A DNA stretch of 15,362 nucleotides from an uncultured Chloroflexota bacterium (GTDB taxonomy: Bacteria > Chloroflexota > Dehalococcoidia > UBA3495). Made by a program: the position numbers and the translations under genes. Under the pieces are notes generated by a model that saw nothing but the letters and a program-made list of their open reading frames with translations, ran no database searches and was not told where the DNA came from. Positions 1 to 8,821 of the stretch are shown here, in pieces (the stretch's first letter is position 1; every line of letters begins with the position of its first letter). Location of the stretch: positions 1 to 15,362 of the forward strand of contig CAJXEF010000032.1 in the NCBI GenBank assembly GCA_913052545.1. Direction: 5' to 3'.

Positions 1-4
1 TATA

Positions 5-1213
5 TTAAAGCCCAGCCTCGCTACGCAAGACAGACGCTTTGTCAGTCTTTTCCCAAGTCAGGTTCAGGCCATCGCGACCAAAGTGGCCGTACGCAGCCGT
101 TGGCTGATAGATGGGGCGGCGGAGGTCCAAGTCACGGATGATCGCTGCGGGACGCAGGTCAAAGTGCTTGGCAACCAGCTCATGGATCTTTTCGCTGTCC
201 ACCTTGTTGGTGTCAAAGGTCTCAACCGCGACCGAAATCGGGGTTGCTACGCCGATGGCGTAGGAGACCAACACCTCGGCGCGGTCGGCGAGACCGGCTG
301 CGACTAGGTTCTTGGCTACGTAACGGGCGGCATAGGCAGCCGACCGGTCAACCTTAGTAGGATCCTTGCCAGAAAAAGCGCCTCCACCGTGACGGGCAAT
401 GCCACCGTAGGTGTCGACCAGAATCTTCCGTCCGGTCAGCCCGCTATCGCCAGCGGGTCCGCCGATGACGAACCGTCCGCTGGGGTTCACCAAAATCTTG
501 GTGTTGTCGTCAATTAGGTCAGCGGGGACAATCTTATTGATGACGTGTTCAATCACGTCTTTCTCAATCTGCTCGTTGGTTGCGTCCGGGTCGTGTTGGG
601 TGCTAATGACCACAGTGTCGACGCGGGCGGCGACGCCGAATTTGTACTCAACGGTGACCTGGGATTTGCCGTCTGGGCGAAGGTAAGGGACGATGCCTTC
701 TTTTCGAACCAGGGCCAACTGTTCAACCAATCGTTGGGATAGGCTAACCGTTAAAGGCAGAAGTTCAGGAGTCTCGTTGCAGGCGAATCCGACCATCATT
801 CCCTGGTCGCCGGCACCGGTCTGCAGCATAGCTTCTTCTGCGGCATCACCGCGTTGTTCCAAGGCCGTGGTAACGCCTTTGCTGATGTCCTGGGATTGTT
901 CTTGAATGGCGACCATTACTCCGCAGCTTTTGGCGTCGATGCCGTACTCGGAGTCGGTGTAGCCAGCCCTGGCCAGGGTGTTGCGAACGATGGTGGGAAC
1001 GTCCACATTCGAAGATGTGGTGATCTCACCCATGACGACGACCAGCCCGTTGGTGATGGCGGTCTCGCAGGCGACGCGGCCCATGGGGTCGTCTTTCAGG
1101 ACGGCATCTAAGACTCCGTCGGAGATTTGGTCACATAGTTTGTCTGGGTGACCTTCAGTTACCGACTCGGAAGTCAGCAGGTAGCTTGGGGACTCATGAA
1201 AGAGCATTGGCAT
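5..1213 (-). CDS. metK: S-adenosylmethionine synthetase (methionine adenosyltransferase)
   Basis: Cytoplasmic enzyme that makes S-adenosylmethionine from methionine and ATP. The 402-residue product has the normal family length and its hallmark motifs: [12 protein letters not shown] at residues 21-32 (ATP and methionine binding), the GAGDQGMM loop at 133-140, and the glycine-rich [19 protein letters not shown] segment in the last third, which carries phosphate and metal ligands. The ATG at 1213 is preceded by AGGAG eight bases upstream; a second ATG two codons later is less well placed. It lies 72 bases after ahcY on the same strand, so the two are probably co-transcribed and coupled in the methyl cycle. 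GC content is visibly higher than in the genes right of 2600 (about 60% in the stretches I counted, against roughly 45% or less). The identification is essentially certain. Confidence 0.98.
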   Translation of the reverse strand: MPMLFHESPSYLLTSESVTEGHPDKLCDQISDGVLDAVLKDDPMGRVACETAITNGLVVVMGEITTSSNVDVPTIVRNTLARAGYTDSEYGIDAKSCGVMVAIQEQSQDISKGVTTALEQRGDAAEEAMLQTGAGDQGMMVGFACNETPELLPLTVSLSQRLVEQLALVRKEGIVPYLRPDGKSQVTVEYKFGVAARVDTVVISTQHDPDATNEQIEKDVIEHVINKIVPADLIDDNTKILVNPSGRFVIGGPAGDSGLTGRKILVDTYGGIARHGGGAFSGKDPTKVDRSAAYAARYVAKNLVAAGLADRAEVLVSYAIGVATPISVAVETFDTNKVDSEKIHELVAKHFDLRPAAIIRDLDLRRPIYQPTAAYGHFGRDGLNLTWEKTDKASVLRSEAGL

Positions 1214-1285
1214 ATTTATTTCTCCTGTTGTTGACAGCTGGTTTACTCAAACCCGCCTGCCAAGTAGTGATTATAGAATTTTAGC

Positions 1286-2572
<1,287 letters not shown>

Positions 2573-2663
2573 TCAGGTCTCGCTGCTTGTTGCTTTACGG
2601 ACCCGCATTTTATTGACTACGTGTATATTTTAGGTGGTCTTAGTCTCCGATATACGTACTAGA

Positions 2664-3023
2664 TTATGATTCCTCACCGTAGGATGTCGGGTGATTTCCC
2701 GCAATCCAGAATGGCGTACCATCATCTATATTATACAAATTGCTTGAATCGTAGCCCATAGACGCTGCCAACTCACAAGCGAGTCCACTTCGAACACCAG
2801 CCGCACATATAAACAACAATTTTTTATCTTGTGGAACTTGATCCATATTTTCGATAAGATCATCCACCGGTATATGGATCGCTCCTGAAACATGACCAGT
2901 TACCCATTCATCGTCTCTCCGAACGTCGATGACCACGATTCCATTGGGGTCTTCCTGCACCATCGCACTGGCTTCATCCGAATCAATTCGAGCGTAGGGT
3001 TCACCGGGGTCTTGTCTAGGCAT
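2664..3023 (-). CDS. Single-domain rhodanese-like sulfurtransferase
   Basis: A 119-residue single rhodanese domain. It shows DVRRDDEWVTGHVSGAIHIP (residues 33-52), the usual first conserved block, and an active-site loop CAAGVRS at 73-79 with Cys73 in the position that carries the persulfide. No signal peptide or membrane segment is visible, so it should be cytoplasmic. The start is ATG at 3023 because GGAGGT sits four bases before it; an in-frame ATG at 3035 overlaps that ribosome-binding site and is unlikely. It begins 24 bases after mtnP on the same strand and precedes ahcY, inside a block devoted to SAM and methylthioadenosine. A sulfur-handling role tied to that pathway is my inference; the true acceptor cannot be read from the sequence. 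Confidence 0.9.
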   Translation of the reverse strand: MPRQDPGEPYARIDSDEASAMVQEDPNGIVVIDVRRDDEWVTGHVSGAIHIPVDDLIENMDQVPQDKKLLFICAAGVRSGLACELAASMGYDSSNLYNIDDGTPFWIAGNHPTSYGEES

Positions 3024-3047
3024 ATTTACCTCCATTTTGATCGAGGA

Positions 3048-3914
3048 TTATATATATTTATTTATTAAAGGTGACAACTTCCTTTTTAATTCCTCCGGGA
3101 TCCATTCTTTACTGGTAATAATCGTTTCCCTGAGAGAAGATTGGCAAGCACAATCTCTCTCCAATACCAGATTAGGTATTAATGTTTTTAACATATTCTT
3201 CGAGTTATCGACATTTTTCATCAAATTCTGCACTACCATTTCTACGGTCACTACTTCTTCACTTTCATGCCAACAATCGTAGTCTGTAACCCACGCCATA
3301 GTCGCGTAACAGAGTTCAGCTTCCCGAGCTAATTTAGCTTCAGGCAATGCTGTCATGCCTATTATGTCAGCTCCCCAAGATCTATACATATGGGATTCTG
3401 CTTTGGTCGAAAAAGCAGGACCTTCCATTACTACCATAGTTGCAGTGGAATGCACCGGTATACTTAGGTCAGAAGCACTATCTAGTATTATCCTACTAAT
3501 TACAGGACAAAATGGTTCGGCAAATCCTACATGGACTACCAAGTTCTGATCAAAAAATGTATTCTCTCGTTGACGTGTACGGTCAATCAATTGATCCGGG
3601 ATCGCAAGATGTAAAGGTTCGAATTCCTCCCTTAAACTACCAACGGCACTGACTGATATCAAACAAGTGGCTCCCAAAGTTTTCAAGGCATATACATTAG
3701 CCCTCACCGGAATTTGCGTCGGGTTTAATCTATGACCCCGACCATGTCTAGGCAGAAAGGCCACATTTACGCCATCAAACTGTCCAATTACGATAGAATC
3801 ACTGGGCTTACCAAATGGGGTATCTACCTCGACCGATTCCACATTGGCCAGCCCTTCCAGTTCATAAAGGCCACTTCCGCCAATTATAGCTATATCGATT
3901 CCTCTAGAGTTCAT
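3048..3914 (-). CDS. mtnP: S-methyl-5'-thioadenosine phosphorylase
   Basis: Phosphorolyses methylthioadenosine, the by-product of polyamine synthesis and other SAM-consuming reactions, to adenine and methylthioribose-1-phosphate. The 288 residues have the purine nucleoside phosphorylase family 2 pattern: phosphate loop IIGGSGLY (10-17), PRHGRGH (55-61), SAVGSLREE (89-97), MEGPAFSTKAES (163-174), GMTALPEAKLAREAE (186-200) and TDYDCWHESEE (210-220). The last two blocks are typical of MTA phosphorylase rather than of general purine nucleoside phosphorylase. Its ATG overlaps the mtnA stop codon (ATGA, 3911-3914), showing tight translational coupling, and mtnA uses its product next in the salvage route. 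A broader substrate range, including inosine or guanosine, cannot be excluded. Confidence 0.95.
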   Translation of the reverse strand: MNSRGIDIAIIGGSGLYELEGLANVESVEVDTPFGKPSDSIVIGQFDGVNVAFLPRHGRGHRLNPTQIPVRANVYALKTLGATCLISVSAVGSLREEFEPLHLAIPDQLIDRTRQRENTFFDQNLVVHVGFAEPFCPVISRIILDSASDLSIPVHSTATMVVMEGPAFSTKAESHMYRSWGADIIGMTALPEAKLAREAELCYATMAWVTDYDCWHESEEVVTVEMVVQNLMKNVDNSKNMLKTLIPNLVLERDCACQSSLRETIITSKEWIPEELKRKLSPLINKYI

Positions 3915-4963
3915 GATCTATCTGCGACCAGTTCTACAACTTGTTTTAAAGATTCCGTATAAGGCGCATTACAAACGGAGATTTCTGTAACGATGGCGTT
4001 TATGTAATGATTCGGAGTTACATCGAACGAGGGATTGAAAGCTGGTATATTATCCGGTGCGGTTGACAGCCCCTGAAAATGTGTGACCTCGTCTTCAGGT
4101 CTATATTCAATCTCTATTTGATCACCATTAGCTACTTTCAAATCCACAGTACTAGTTGGAGCTACAACATAAAAGGGGATATCATTTTCTTTAGCCAAAA
4201 CACCTAATGAATAAGTGCCAATCTTGTTAGCGGTGTCACCGTTAGCAGCAATGCGGTCGGCCCCTGTGATTACACAACTAATTTCGCCACTTCGTATCAA
4301 CATTCCTGCAGCGGAATCTACCAATAGGGTAGATGGAATTCCTAACTGCTGAAACTCCCACGATGTCAACCTAGCTCCTTGCAAAAATGGCCTGGTTTCG
4401 GTGTTAAATACCTTAAACCTTCGTCCAGATTCCCAATTCGACCGGATCACCCCCAACGCTGTCCCAAACCCCGAAGTCGCCAGAGCACCAGTATTACAGT
4501 GAGTTAAGACTGCTCCACCTTCAGGAATCAAGTCTTTACCCAAGAAGCCCATGCGGCGATTTATAGCTTCATCTTCTTCCTGTATACGCATAGCTTCGGA
4601 TAATAATCCTGATTCTATATCTCCCGGATCTTCAATCAGCTCTGCAGCTCGAAGCATGCGATCAACCGCCCATCCCAGATTAACTGCTGTGGGCCTAGCA
4701 GACTTTATTTCTGCCGATACCTGGTTTAAATAATTCATCAATGAAGGTTTGTCAGTAAAATTTGATTCTAAGGCGGCCAAAACAACCGCATAGCCAGCTG
4801 TCACTCCAATGGCAGGAGCCCCCCTGACTTGCATAGACCTTATAGCTTCGGCTGCCTGCCTCCAACTTCCCACATCAACAATTACTTGCTGTAAAGGTAA
4901 TTTGGTTTGGTCAAGAAGTTTTAATGTACCTGCTGACCACTCTATGGGCCGAATTTCAGCCAA
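3911..4963 (-). CDS. mtnA: Methylthioribose-1-phosphate isomerase
   Basis: Converts methylthioribose-1-phosphate into methylthioribulose-1-phosphate in the methionine salvage pathway. The 350-residue protein belongs to the eIF2B-like isomerase family and shows RGAPAIG (48-54), the catalytic cysteine in THCNTGALAT (Cys156), NTETRPFLQGARLT (187-200) and the catalytic aspartate in GADRIAANGD (Asp236), all intact. The start appears to be TTG at 4963, with only a weak GGTG ribosome-binding site before it. It is the first gene after the SAM-I riboswitch and its terminator, so it should be expressed when SAM is low. No mtnK, mtnB, mtnC or mtnD is in the window, so the rest of the route must lie elsewhere or be missing. 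Confidence 0.95.
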   Translation of the reverse strand: MAEIRPIEWSAGTLKLLDQTKLPLQQVIVDVGSWRQAAEAIRSMQVRGAPAIGVTAGYAVVLAALESNFTDKPSLMNYLNQVSAEIKSARPTAVNLGWAVDRMLRAAELIEDPGDIESGLLSEAMRIQEEDEAINRRMGFLGKDLIPEGGAVLTHCNTGALATSGFGTALGVIRSNWESGRRFKVFNTETRPFLQGARLTSWEFQQLGIPSTLLVDSAAGMLIRSGEISCVITGADRIAANGDTANKIGTYSLGVLAKENDIPFYVVAPTSTVDLKVANGDQIEIEYRPEDEVTHFQGLSTAPDNIPAFNPSFDVTPNHYINAIVTEISVCNAPYTESLKQVVELVADRS

Positions 4964-4987
4964 TTATCACACCATATTTCCTAAGCC

Positions 4988-5016
4988 AAAAAAATAGCTT
5001 CTCGATCGGAGAAGCT
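4988..5016 (-). terminator. Rho-independent terminator of the SAM riboswitch
   Basis: On the minus strand the perfect 8-bp stem AGCTTCTC / GAGAAGCT (4996-5003 and 5009-5016), with a 5-base loop, is followed by A and seven T residues (4988-4994). It sits between the SAM-I aptamer and the start of mtnA. The 5' side of its stem can instead pair with the 3' strand of aptamer helix P1 and the bases just after it (GAGGGAGCTC against GAGCTTCTC, one bulge), which gives the expected antiterminator. SAM binding should therefore favour termination. Confidence 0.9.
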
Positions 5017-5033
5017 CAACAAAAACTAGAGCT

Positions 5034-5154
5034 CCCTCATCTTTCGTCCATTCTATTCTGGACGCCGGAGTTAGCACCGTGTTAAACAATATGTTGCTGT
5101 CTAACCGGTTGCCTGGCTTCGTCGGGCCGTTCCCTCTGCCGTTCTGGATAAGGG
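5034..5154 (-). promoter_or_regulatory. SAM-I (S-box) riboswitch aptamer
   Basis: The transcribed (minus) strand carries the conserved S-box pieces in order: P1 5' strand CCCTTATC, then CAGAACGGCAGAGGGA, the kink-turn and pseudoknot core GGCCCGACGAAGCC followed by AGGCAACC (5107-5128), a P3 helix GTTAGACA / TGTTTAAC, the core block GGTGCTAACTCCGGC (5064-5078), a P4 hairpin GTCCA / TGGAC (5046-5063), GAAAGATGAGGG, and the P1 3' strand GATGAGGG (5034-5041) that pairs with CCCTTATC (8 bp, one G-U). These match the published S-box consensus nearly throughout. It precedes mtnA and a terminator, so it should switch the methylthioadenosine salvage genes, and possibly ahcY and metK, off when SAM is plentiful. 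Confidence 0.95.
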
Positions 5155-5186
5155 TACCAACGCTATATTCGACTTTTAACCGTTCA

Positions 5187-5215
5187 ATATTACTAAGCCT
5201 TAAATATAGTGTCAA
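5187..5215 (-). promoter_or_regulatory. Sigma70-type promoter for the SAM-riboswitch operon
   Basis: On the minus strand a perfect -35 box TTGACA (5215-5210) and a -10 box TAATAT (5192-5187) are separated by 17 bases. Transcription would start near 5180, about 27 bases before the SAM-I aptamer, as expected for a leader RNA. Confidence 0.85.
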
Positions 5216-5237
5216 GAAAACGGATTATAGCGCTGGT

Positions 5238-5266
5238 TTGACAGTCTATTTAGGCAACAGCATAAT
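5238..5266 (+). promoter_or_regulatory. Sigma70-type promoter for pncB
   Basis: TTGACA (5238-5243) and CATAAT (5261-5266) are separated by 17 bases, giving a start near 5273 and a short leader of about 37 bases before the pncB ATG. It lies back to back with the promoter of the SAM-riboswitch operon, their -35 boxes only 22 bases apart. Confidence 0.8.
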
Positions 5267-5309
5267 TCGAGATTACACGGTTAATATTTGTTTCACCGGA
5301 TAGCAAGTT

Positions 5310-6686
5310 ATGTTGAACTCCCAACCATTCATTAACTCCACTAGTTTAGGATTATTCACAGATCTTTATGAATTAACCATGGCGCAGGCGTACTTTCAAC
5401 ATGATGAATTATCTGAAGCAACGTTTAGCCTCTTTATCAGACAAAATCCAGCCAATAGAGGATTCATGGTATCCTCCGGATTGAATGACGTCCTCGAGTA
5501 CTTTGAATATCCTCCTTTCAATGAGAATGACCTAAGTAAATTACACTCGACCGGTATATTTGCAAACGAGTTTCTTGAATATTTAGGGGGAATTAGCAAG
5601 TTTACAGGGAGCATCAGAGCCATTCCTGAAGGGCGAATATTTTTTGCAAACGAGCCAATATTGGAAATAACAGGGCCCGTAGTACAAGCCCAATTAGCAG
5701 AAACCTACATAATTAATCAAATAAACTTTCAGACTTTATTAGCAACCAAATCGGCCCGCTGTTACGTCGCAGCCCAAGGTAGAGGGTTGGCGGATTTTGC
5801 CTCCAGACGGACCCACGGAACTGACGCAGCCTTGAAAATGGCAAGAGCCAGCTACATCGGCGGATTTCAGTCGACAAGCAACGTATTAGCGGGTCTCAAT
5901 TATGGAATTAACCTATCCGGTACAATGGCACATTCTTTCATTTGCAGTTTTCCCTCTGAGATAGAAGCATTTAGGGCTTATGCCAGTTCATTCCCCCATA
6001 GAACAGTCCTTTTACTCGATACATACGACACTATACGGGGAGCCCATAACGCGGCAGTAATTGGCAAAGAACTGGAGGAAACCGGATCGCAATTACTGGG
6101 TGTGAGACTTGATTCAGGCGATTTCGATGGCCTAAGTAGGCAGGTTAGAGGCATCTTAGATGACGCCGGGTTATCGTATGTGAATATAATCGCGAGTGGG
6201 GGTCTAGACGAATTCCAAATCGAAACTTTAGTTAGATCAAATGCTCCTATTGACCAGTTCGGAGTCGGAACCAAAGTAGGAGTATCGGCCGATGCACCTT
6301 GGTCCGACATGTCATATAAACTAGTTGAGTATAATCAACTGCCCGTAATGAAGCTCAGTGCTGATAAAATTTCTATGCCCGGTAAAAAACAGGTTTTTCG
6401 TTATCTAGACGACAGAAATTTGTTCGATCGGGATGTTATAGGATCCATCAATGAAGATTTGGACGGTACAGAACATTTACTAAAACAAGTGTTACTTAAT
6501 GGTACACAATTAATAGATAAACCCAATTTACAAGACATACAAGACCGGTTCCGAGATGATTTAGGCAAGTTAGACTGGGCACACCAACACCTTTACAATC
6601 CCGTTCGATATCCGGTGACTATCAGCCCAAATTTACAGGCACTTACCGATCAGGTTCATAACCAATTGTTAAAATCAAACCAGTAA
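5310..6686 (+). CDS. pncB: Nicotinate phosphoribosyltransferase
   Basis: Makes nicotinate mononucleotide from nicotinate and phosphoribosyl pyrophosphate with ATP, the first step of NAD salvage (Preiss-Handler route). The 458-residue protein has the family pattern: N-terminal FTDLYELTMAQAYF (16-29), FASRRTHG (163-170), IGGFQSTSNVLAG (183-195), SGTMAHSF (203-210) with His208 in the position of the phosphorylated histidine, GVRLDSGDF (264-272) and FGVGTKVGVS (317-326). The length is normal. The ATG at 5310 follows a good promoter but has no strong ribosome-binding site; only a weak GGAT is visible upstream. It is probably monocistronic or loosely linked to the ETF gene 92 bases downstream. NAD supply for redox enzymes nearby is a possible reason for the placement, but that is inference. 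Confidence 0.95.
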   Translation: MLNSQPFINSTSLGLFTDLYELTMAQAYFQHDELSEATFSLFIRQNPANRGFMVSSGLNDVLEYFEYPPFNENDLSKLHSTGIFANEFLEYLGGISKFTGSIRAIPEGRIFFANEPILEITGPVVQAQLAETYIINQINFQTLLATKSARCYVAAQGRGLADFASRRTHGTDAALKMARASYIGGFQSTSNVLAGLNYGINLSGTMAHSFICSFPSEIEAFRAYASSFPHRTVLLLDTYDTIRGAHNAAVIGKELEETGSQLLGVRLDSGDFDGLSRQVRGILDDAGLSYVNIIASGGLDEFQIETLVRSNAPIDQFGVGTKVGVSADAPWSDMSYKLVEYNQLPVMKLSADKISMPGKKQVFRYLDDRNLFDRDVIGSINEDLDGTEHLLKQVLLNGTQLIDKPNLQDIQDRFRDDLGKLDWAHQHLYNPVRYPVTISPNLQALTDQVHNQLLKSNQ

Positions 6687-6690
6687 AAGT

Positions 6691-6708
6691 GACCTTTAGT
6701 TAAAGGTT
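6691..6708 (+). terminator. Weak hairpin after pncB
   Basis: ACCTTT / AAAGGT (6692-6707) forms a 6-bp stem with a 4-base loop, five bases after the pncB stop codon. There is no T tract, so it may be only a weak terminator or an RNA-stabilising 3' end. Confidence 0.3.
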
Positions 6709-6729
6709 AATCATATTAATAAATATAAT
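6700..6729 (+). promoter_or_regulatory. Possible promoter for the ETF fusion gene
   Basis: A perfect -10 box TATAAT (6724-6729) has a poor -35 candidate TTAAAG (6700-6705) 18 bases upstream. Transcription would start near 6736, upstream of the ATG at 6779 but downstream of the alternative ATG at 6728, which argues against that earlier start. Confidence 0.4.
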
Positions 6730-6778
6730 GCCTCGTCTCCACAAAGACTTTTACTACGACCGAGAGGAGTATACCCAA

Positions 6779-8632
6779 ATGAAGATAGCAGTTTGTGTTA
6801 AGTATGTACCTGTAGTATCTCGGATCCAATTCGATTACGAACAAAAGACCATCATTAGAGAAGGAGTTCCATCAGAGGTAAATCCTTTCGATTTATTAGG
6901 CGTTACCTGCGCGGTGAATACTAAAACCTCTCCCGATGACGAAGTGACAGTATTAAGCATGGGGCCTCCACAAGCAAAAGAAGGAATAATTGAATGCCTG
7001 GCTCTAGGGGCAGACAGAGGGATATTACTAACTGACCGTGCGCTAGCAGGATCCGATACCTTAGCAACCGCAATGGCATTAGCCTGCGCATTAAAACAAG
7101 ATTCTCCAGACCTCATAATCTGTGGACGAAACAGTAGCGACGCCGAAACAGGTCAAGTCGGACCAGAGTTGGCTGAACTTCTCGATATACCACATATAAG
7201 CCAGGTAACTAACTTAACTTACGACAGAAACCAAAACCAAATCCTTGTACACAGAGCCACGGATGAAGGATACCAAATTATCCAATGCCCACTGCCAGCC
7301 TTGATCTGCGTTACCGAAGGCATTGCCGAGGAACAATACGCCGATCCCGAAGATTTAGAATCTGCTCAACAAAAACCTTTTCACGAACTGTCTAGTGATC
7401 AACTTTCATCTGACTCAACCATATTTGGTCTCTCTGGTTCGCCAACCTGGGTGGAAGATATCAGGCTAGTCGAACCCAGTAGACTAGGGATTGTTATCTC
7501 TGAATCAACTCCTGAAGATGCCGCAAAACAAATAGCAGCCCAGTTGAAGGCTCGGCTACAGGAACTTGATACACAAGACCAACAGAATCTACCCAGTATA
7601 TCTAATAACCGGTACCCGAACTCAAATGAAAAATCCATCTGGGTTGTTTCTGAAAGCGGCCATGACGGTTTGAGACAAGTTACATTTGAAATGCTCGGCA
7701 AATCTCGAGAGTTATCTCTAACTACTCAAAGTGAAGTGGTAGCTGTGGTGCTGGGCAATCCCAATTTGGAAGAAATCACCCTGCTCGGCAATTACGGAGC
7801 AGATCGAGTCAAAATACTCGATACATCCGAACTCGGACCTGTATGTAGCAGAAGAGTGGCCGACGCACTGGCCTCAGGCATTCGGGCATCTCAACCTTAC
7901 GCCGTTCTTTTTGCCTCTACTCCAGATGGGCGAGATCTAGCATCTCGGGTAGCAGCTCAATTGAAGCTAGGTTTAACAGGCGATGCCATAGACCTCGAGA
8001 TAAACGATAGTGGGCAACTGGTGCAATTAAAACCTGCACTAGGCGGGAACGTGATAGCACCGATTCTTTCCAAAACTTTACCGAATCTAGTCACATTACG
8101 TCCAGGACTCCTGACCCCAATAAGCCCTCAACAATTTGATGACTTGCAAGTAGAAAATATTGAATTTTCACCATCCGAAATAAAAGATATCACACTACTG
8201 GAAGAACATATACAAGAGCAAAATGACGGGGTTGGTTTAAGCCAATCCCAATTGGTATTGGGAGTCGGCATGGGCATCGGAAATGAAGATAACCTGCAAC
8301 TAATACAAAATATAGCTCAATCGATTGGGGCCAATATATGCACTACCCGTAACGTGGTCCACTCGGGCTGGCTGCCTCACCAAATACAAGTAGGAATCAG
8401 TGGGCGTACCATTGCGCCAAAAATTTATATTGCTATAGGTATACGAGGAGCTTTTAACCACACCGTAGGAATCCAGAAAGCCGGAGTCATTTTAGCAATT
8501 AACCGTAATCGTAGAGCAGCTATTTTTCAGTCAGCAGATTACGGAATAATTGGAGATTGGGAGGAGTACTTACCTCCACTGGTTGAAGCTCTTAAACCGA
8601 TCTTCTTACAAGTTATCCCGGAAAAGTCTTAA
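6779..8632 (+). CDS. Electron transfer flavoprotein, beta and alpha subunits fused
   Basis: ETF accepts electrons from acyl-CoA dehydrogenases. Here both subunits are in one 617-residue chain. The beta half (about 1-262) starts MKIAVCVKYVPVV and contains LALGADRGILLTD (75-86), the nucleotide-binding SSDAETGQVGP segment (119-129) and HRATDEGYQIIQCPLPA (158-174), the beta-subunit signature. A hydrophilic linker (about 262-285) leads to the alpha half (285-617), with GLTGDAIDL (398-406), KPALGGNVIAPI (418-429), RPG (441-443) and the C-terminal FAD domain: GVGMGIGNEDN, VVHSGWLPHQIQVG, IAIGIRGAFNHTVG and SADYGIIGD. The start is ATG at 6779, with AGAGGAG about nine bases before it. Two acyl-CoA dehydrogenases follow, which are natural electron donors. 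Order and motifs make the fusion clear; a sequencing fusion is unlikely because the frame is open throughout. Confidence 0.93.
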   Translation: MKIAVCVKYVPVVSRIQFDYEQKTIIREGVPSEVNPFDLLGVTCAVNTKTSPDDEVTVLSMGPPQAKEGIIECLALGADRGILLTDRALAGSDTLATAMALACALKQDSPDLIICGRNSSDAETGQVGPELAELLDIPHISQVTNLTYDRNQNQILVHRATDEGYQIIQCPLPALICVTEGIAEEQYADPEDLESAQQKPFHELSSDQLSSDSTIFGLSGSPTWVEDIRLVEPSRLGIVISESTPEDAAKQIAAQLKARLQELDTQDQQNLPSISNNRYPNSNEKSIWVVSESGHDGLRQVTFEMLGKSRELSLTTQSEVVAVVLGNPNLEEITLLGNYGADRVKILDTSELGPVCSRRVADALASGIRASQPYAVLFASTPDGRDLASRVAAQLKLGLTGDAIDLEINDSGQLVQLKPALGGNVIAPILSKTLPNLVTLRPGLLTPISPQQFDDLQVENIEFSPSEIKDITLLEEHIQEQNDGVGLSQSQLVLGVGMGIGNEDNLQLIQNIAQSIGANICTTRNVVHSGWLPHQIQVGISGRTIAPKIYIAIGIRGAFNHTVGIQKAGVILAINRNRRAAIFQSADYGIIGDWEEYLPPLVEALKPIFLQVIPEKS

Positions 8633-8690
8633 GATGATTTTCTACAAAGTCACCAGATGGGAAACACAACCCGGTTACGAGGTTATGCTG

Positions 8691-8719
8691 ATGACTTATG
8701 AACTATAAACAACTATAAT
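8691..8719 (+). promoter_or_regulatory. Probable promoter of the acyl-CoA dehydrogenase operon
   Basis: A perfect -10 box TATAAT (8714-8719) lies 17 bases after ATGACT (8691-8696, four of six matches to TTGACA). Transcription would start near 8726, giving a leader of about 96 bases before the first acyl-CoA dehydrogenase. Confidence 0.5.
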
Positions 8720-8737
8720 ACGTTACGCCTTGGGATG

Positions 8738-8778
8738 GGATCGGATCCCTGATATATCGACCATAATCGATCCTTTTT
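8738..8778 (+). terminator. Terminator-like hairpin in the leader of the acyl-CoA dehydrogenase operon
   Basis: GGATCG (8738-8743) can pair with CGATCC (8768-8773), which is directly followed by five T residues (8774-8778). An alternative small hairpin GGGAT / ATCCC overlaps the 5' arm (8737-8749), so two exclusive folds are possible. The 24-base loop makes it a weak terminator. It could end read-through from the ETF gene or act as an attenuator; both are guesses. Confidence 0.3.
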
Positions 8779-8821
8779 GATAACTAGTTACTTGCATACC
8801 GCTACCTGACAGGAGGGCCTG

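Noticed and set aside
4967..5215. A minus-strand reading frame of 82 codons before mtnA
   Set aside because: It covers exactly the SAM-I riboswitch and terminator, its TTG start is the -35 box, and its product resembles nothing known.
6728..6778. An earlier ATG that would add 17 residues to the ETF fusion
   Set aside because: It overlaps the TATAAT box, has no ribosome-binding site, and the family starts at MKIAVCVK (6779), which has a good one.
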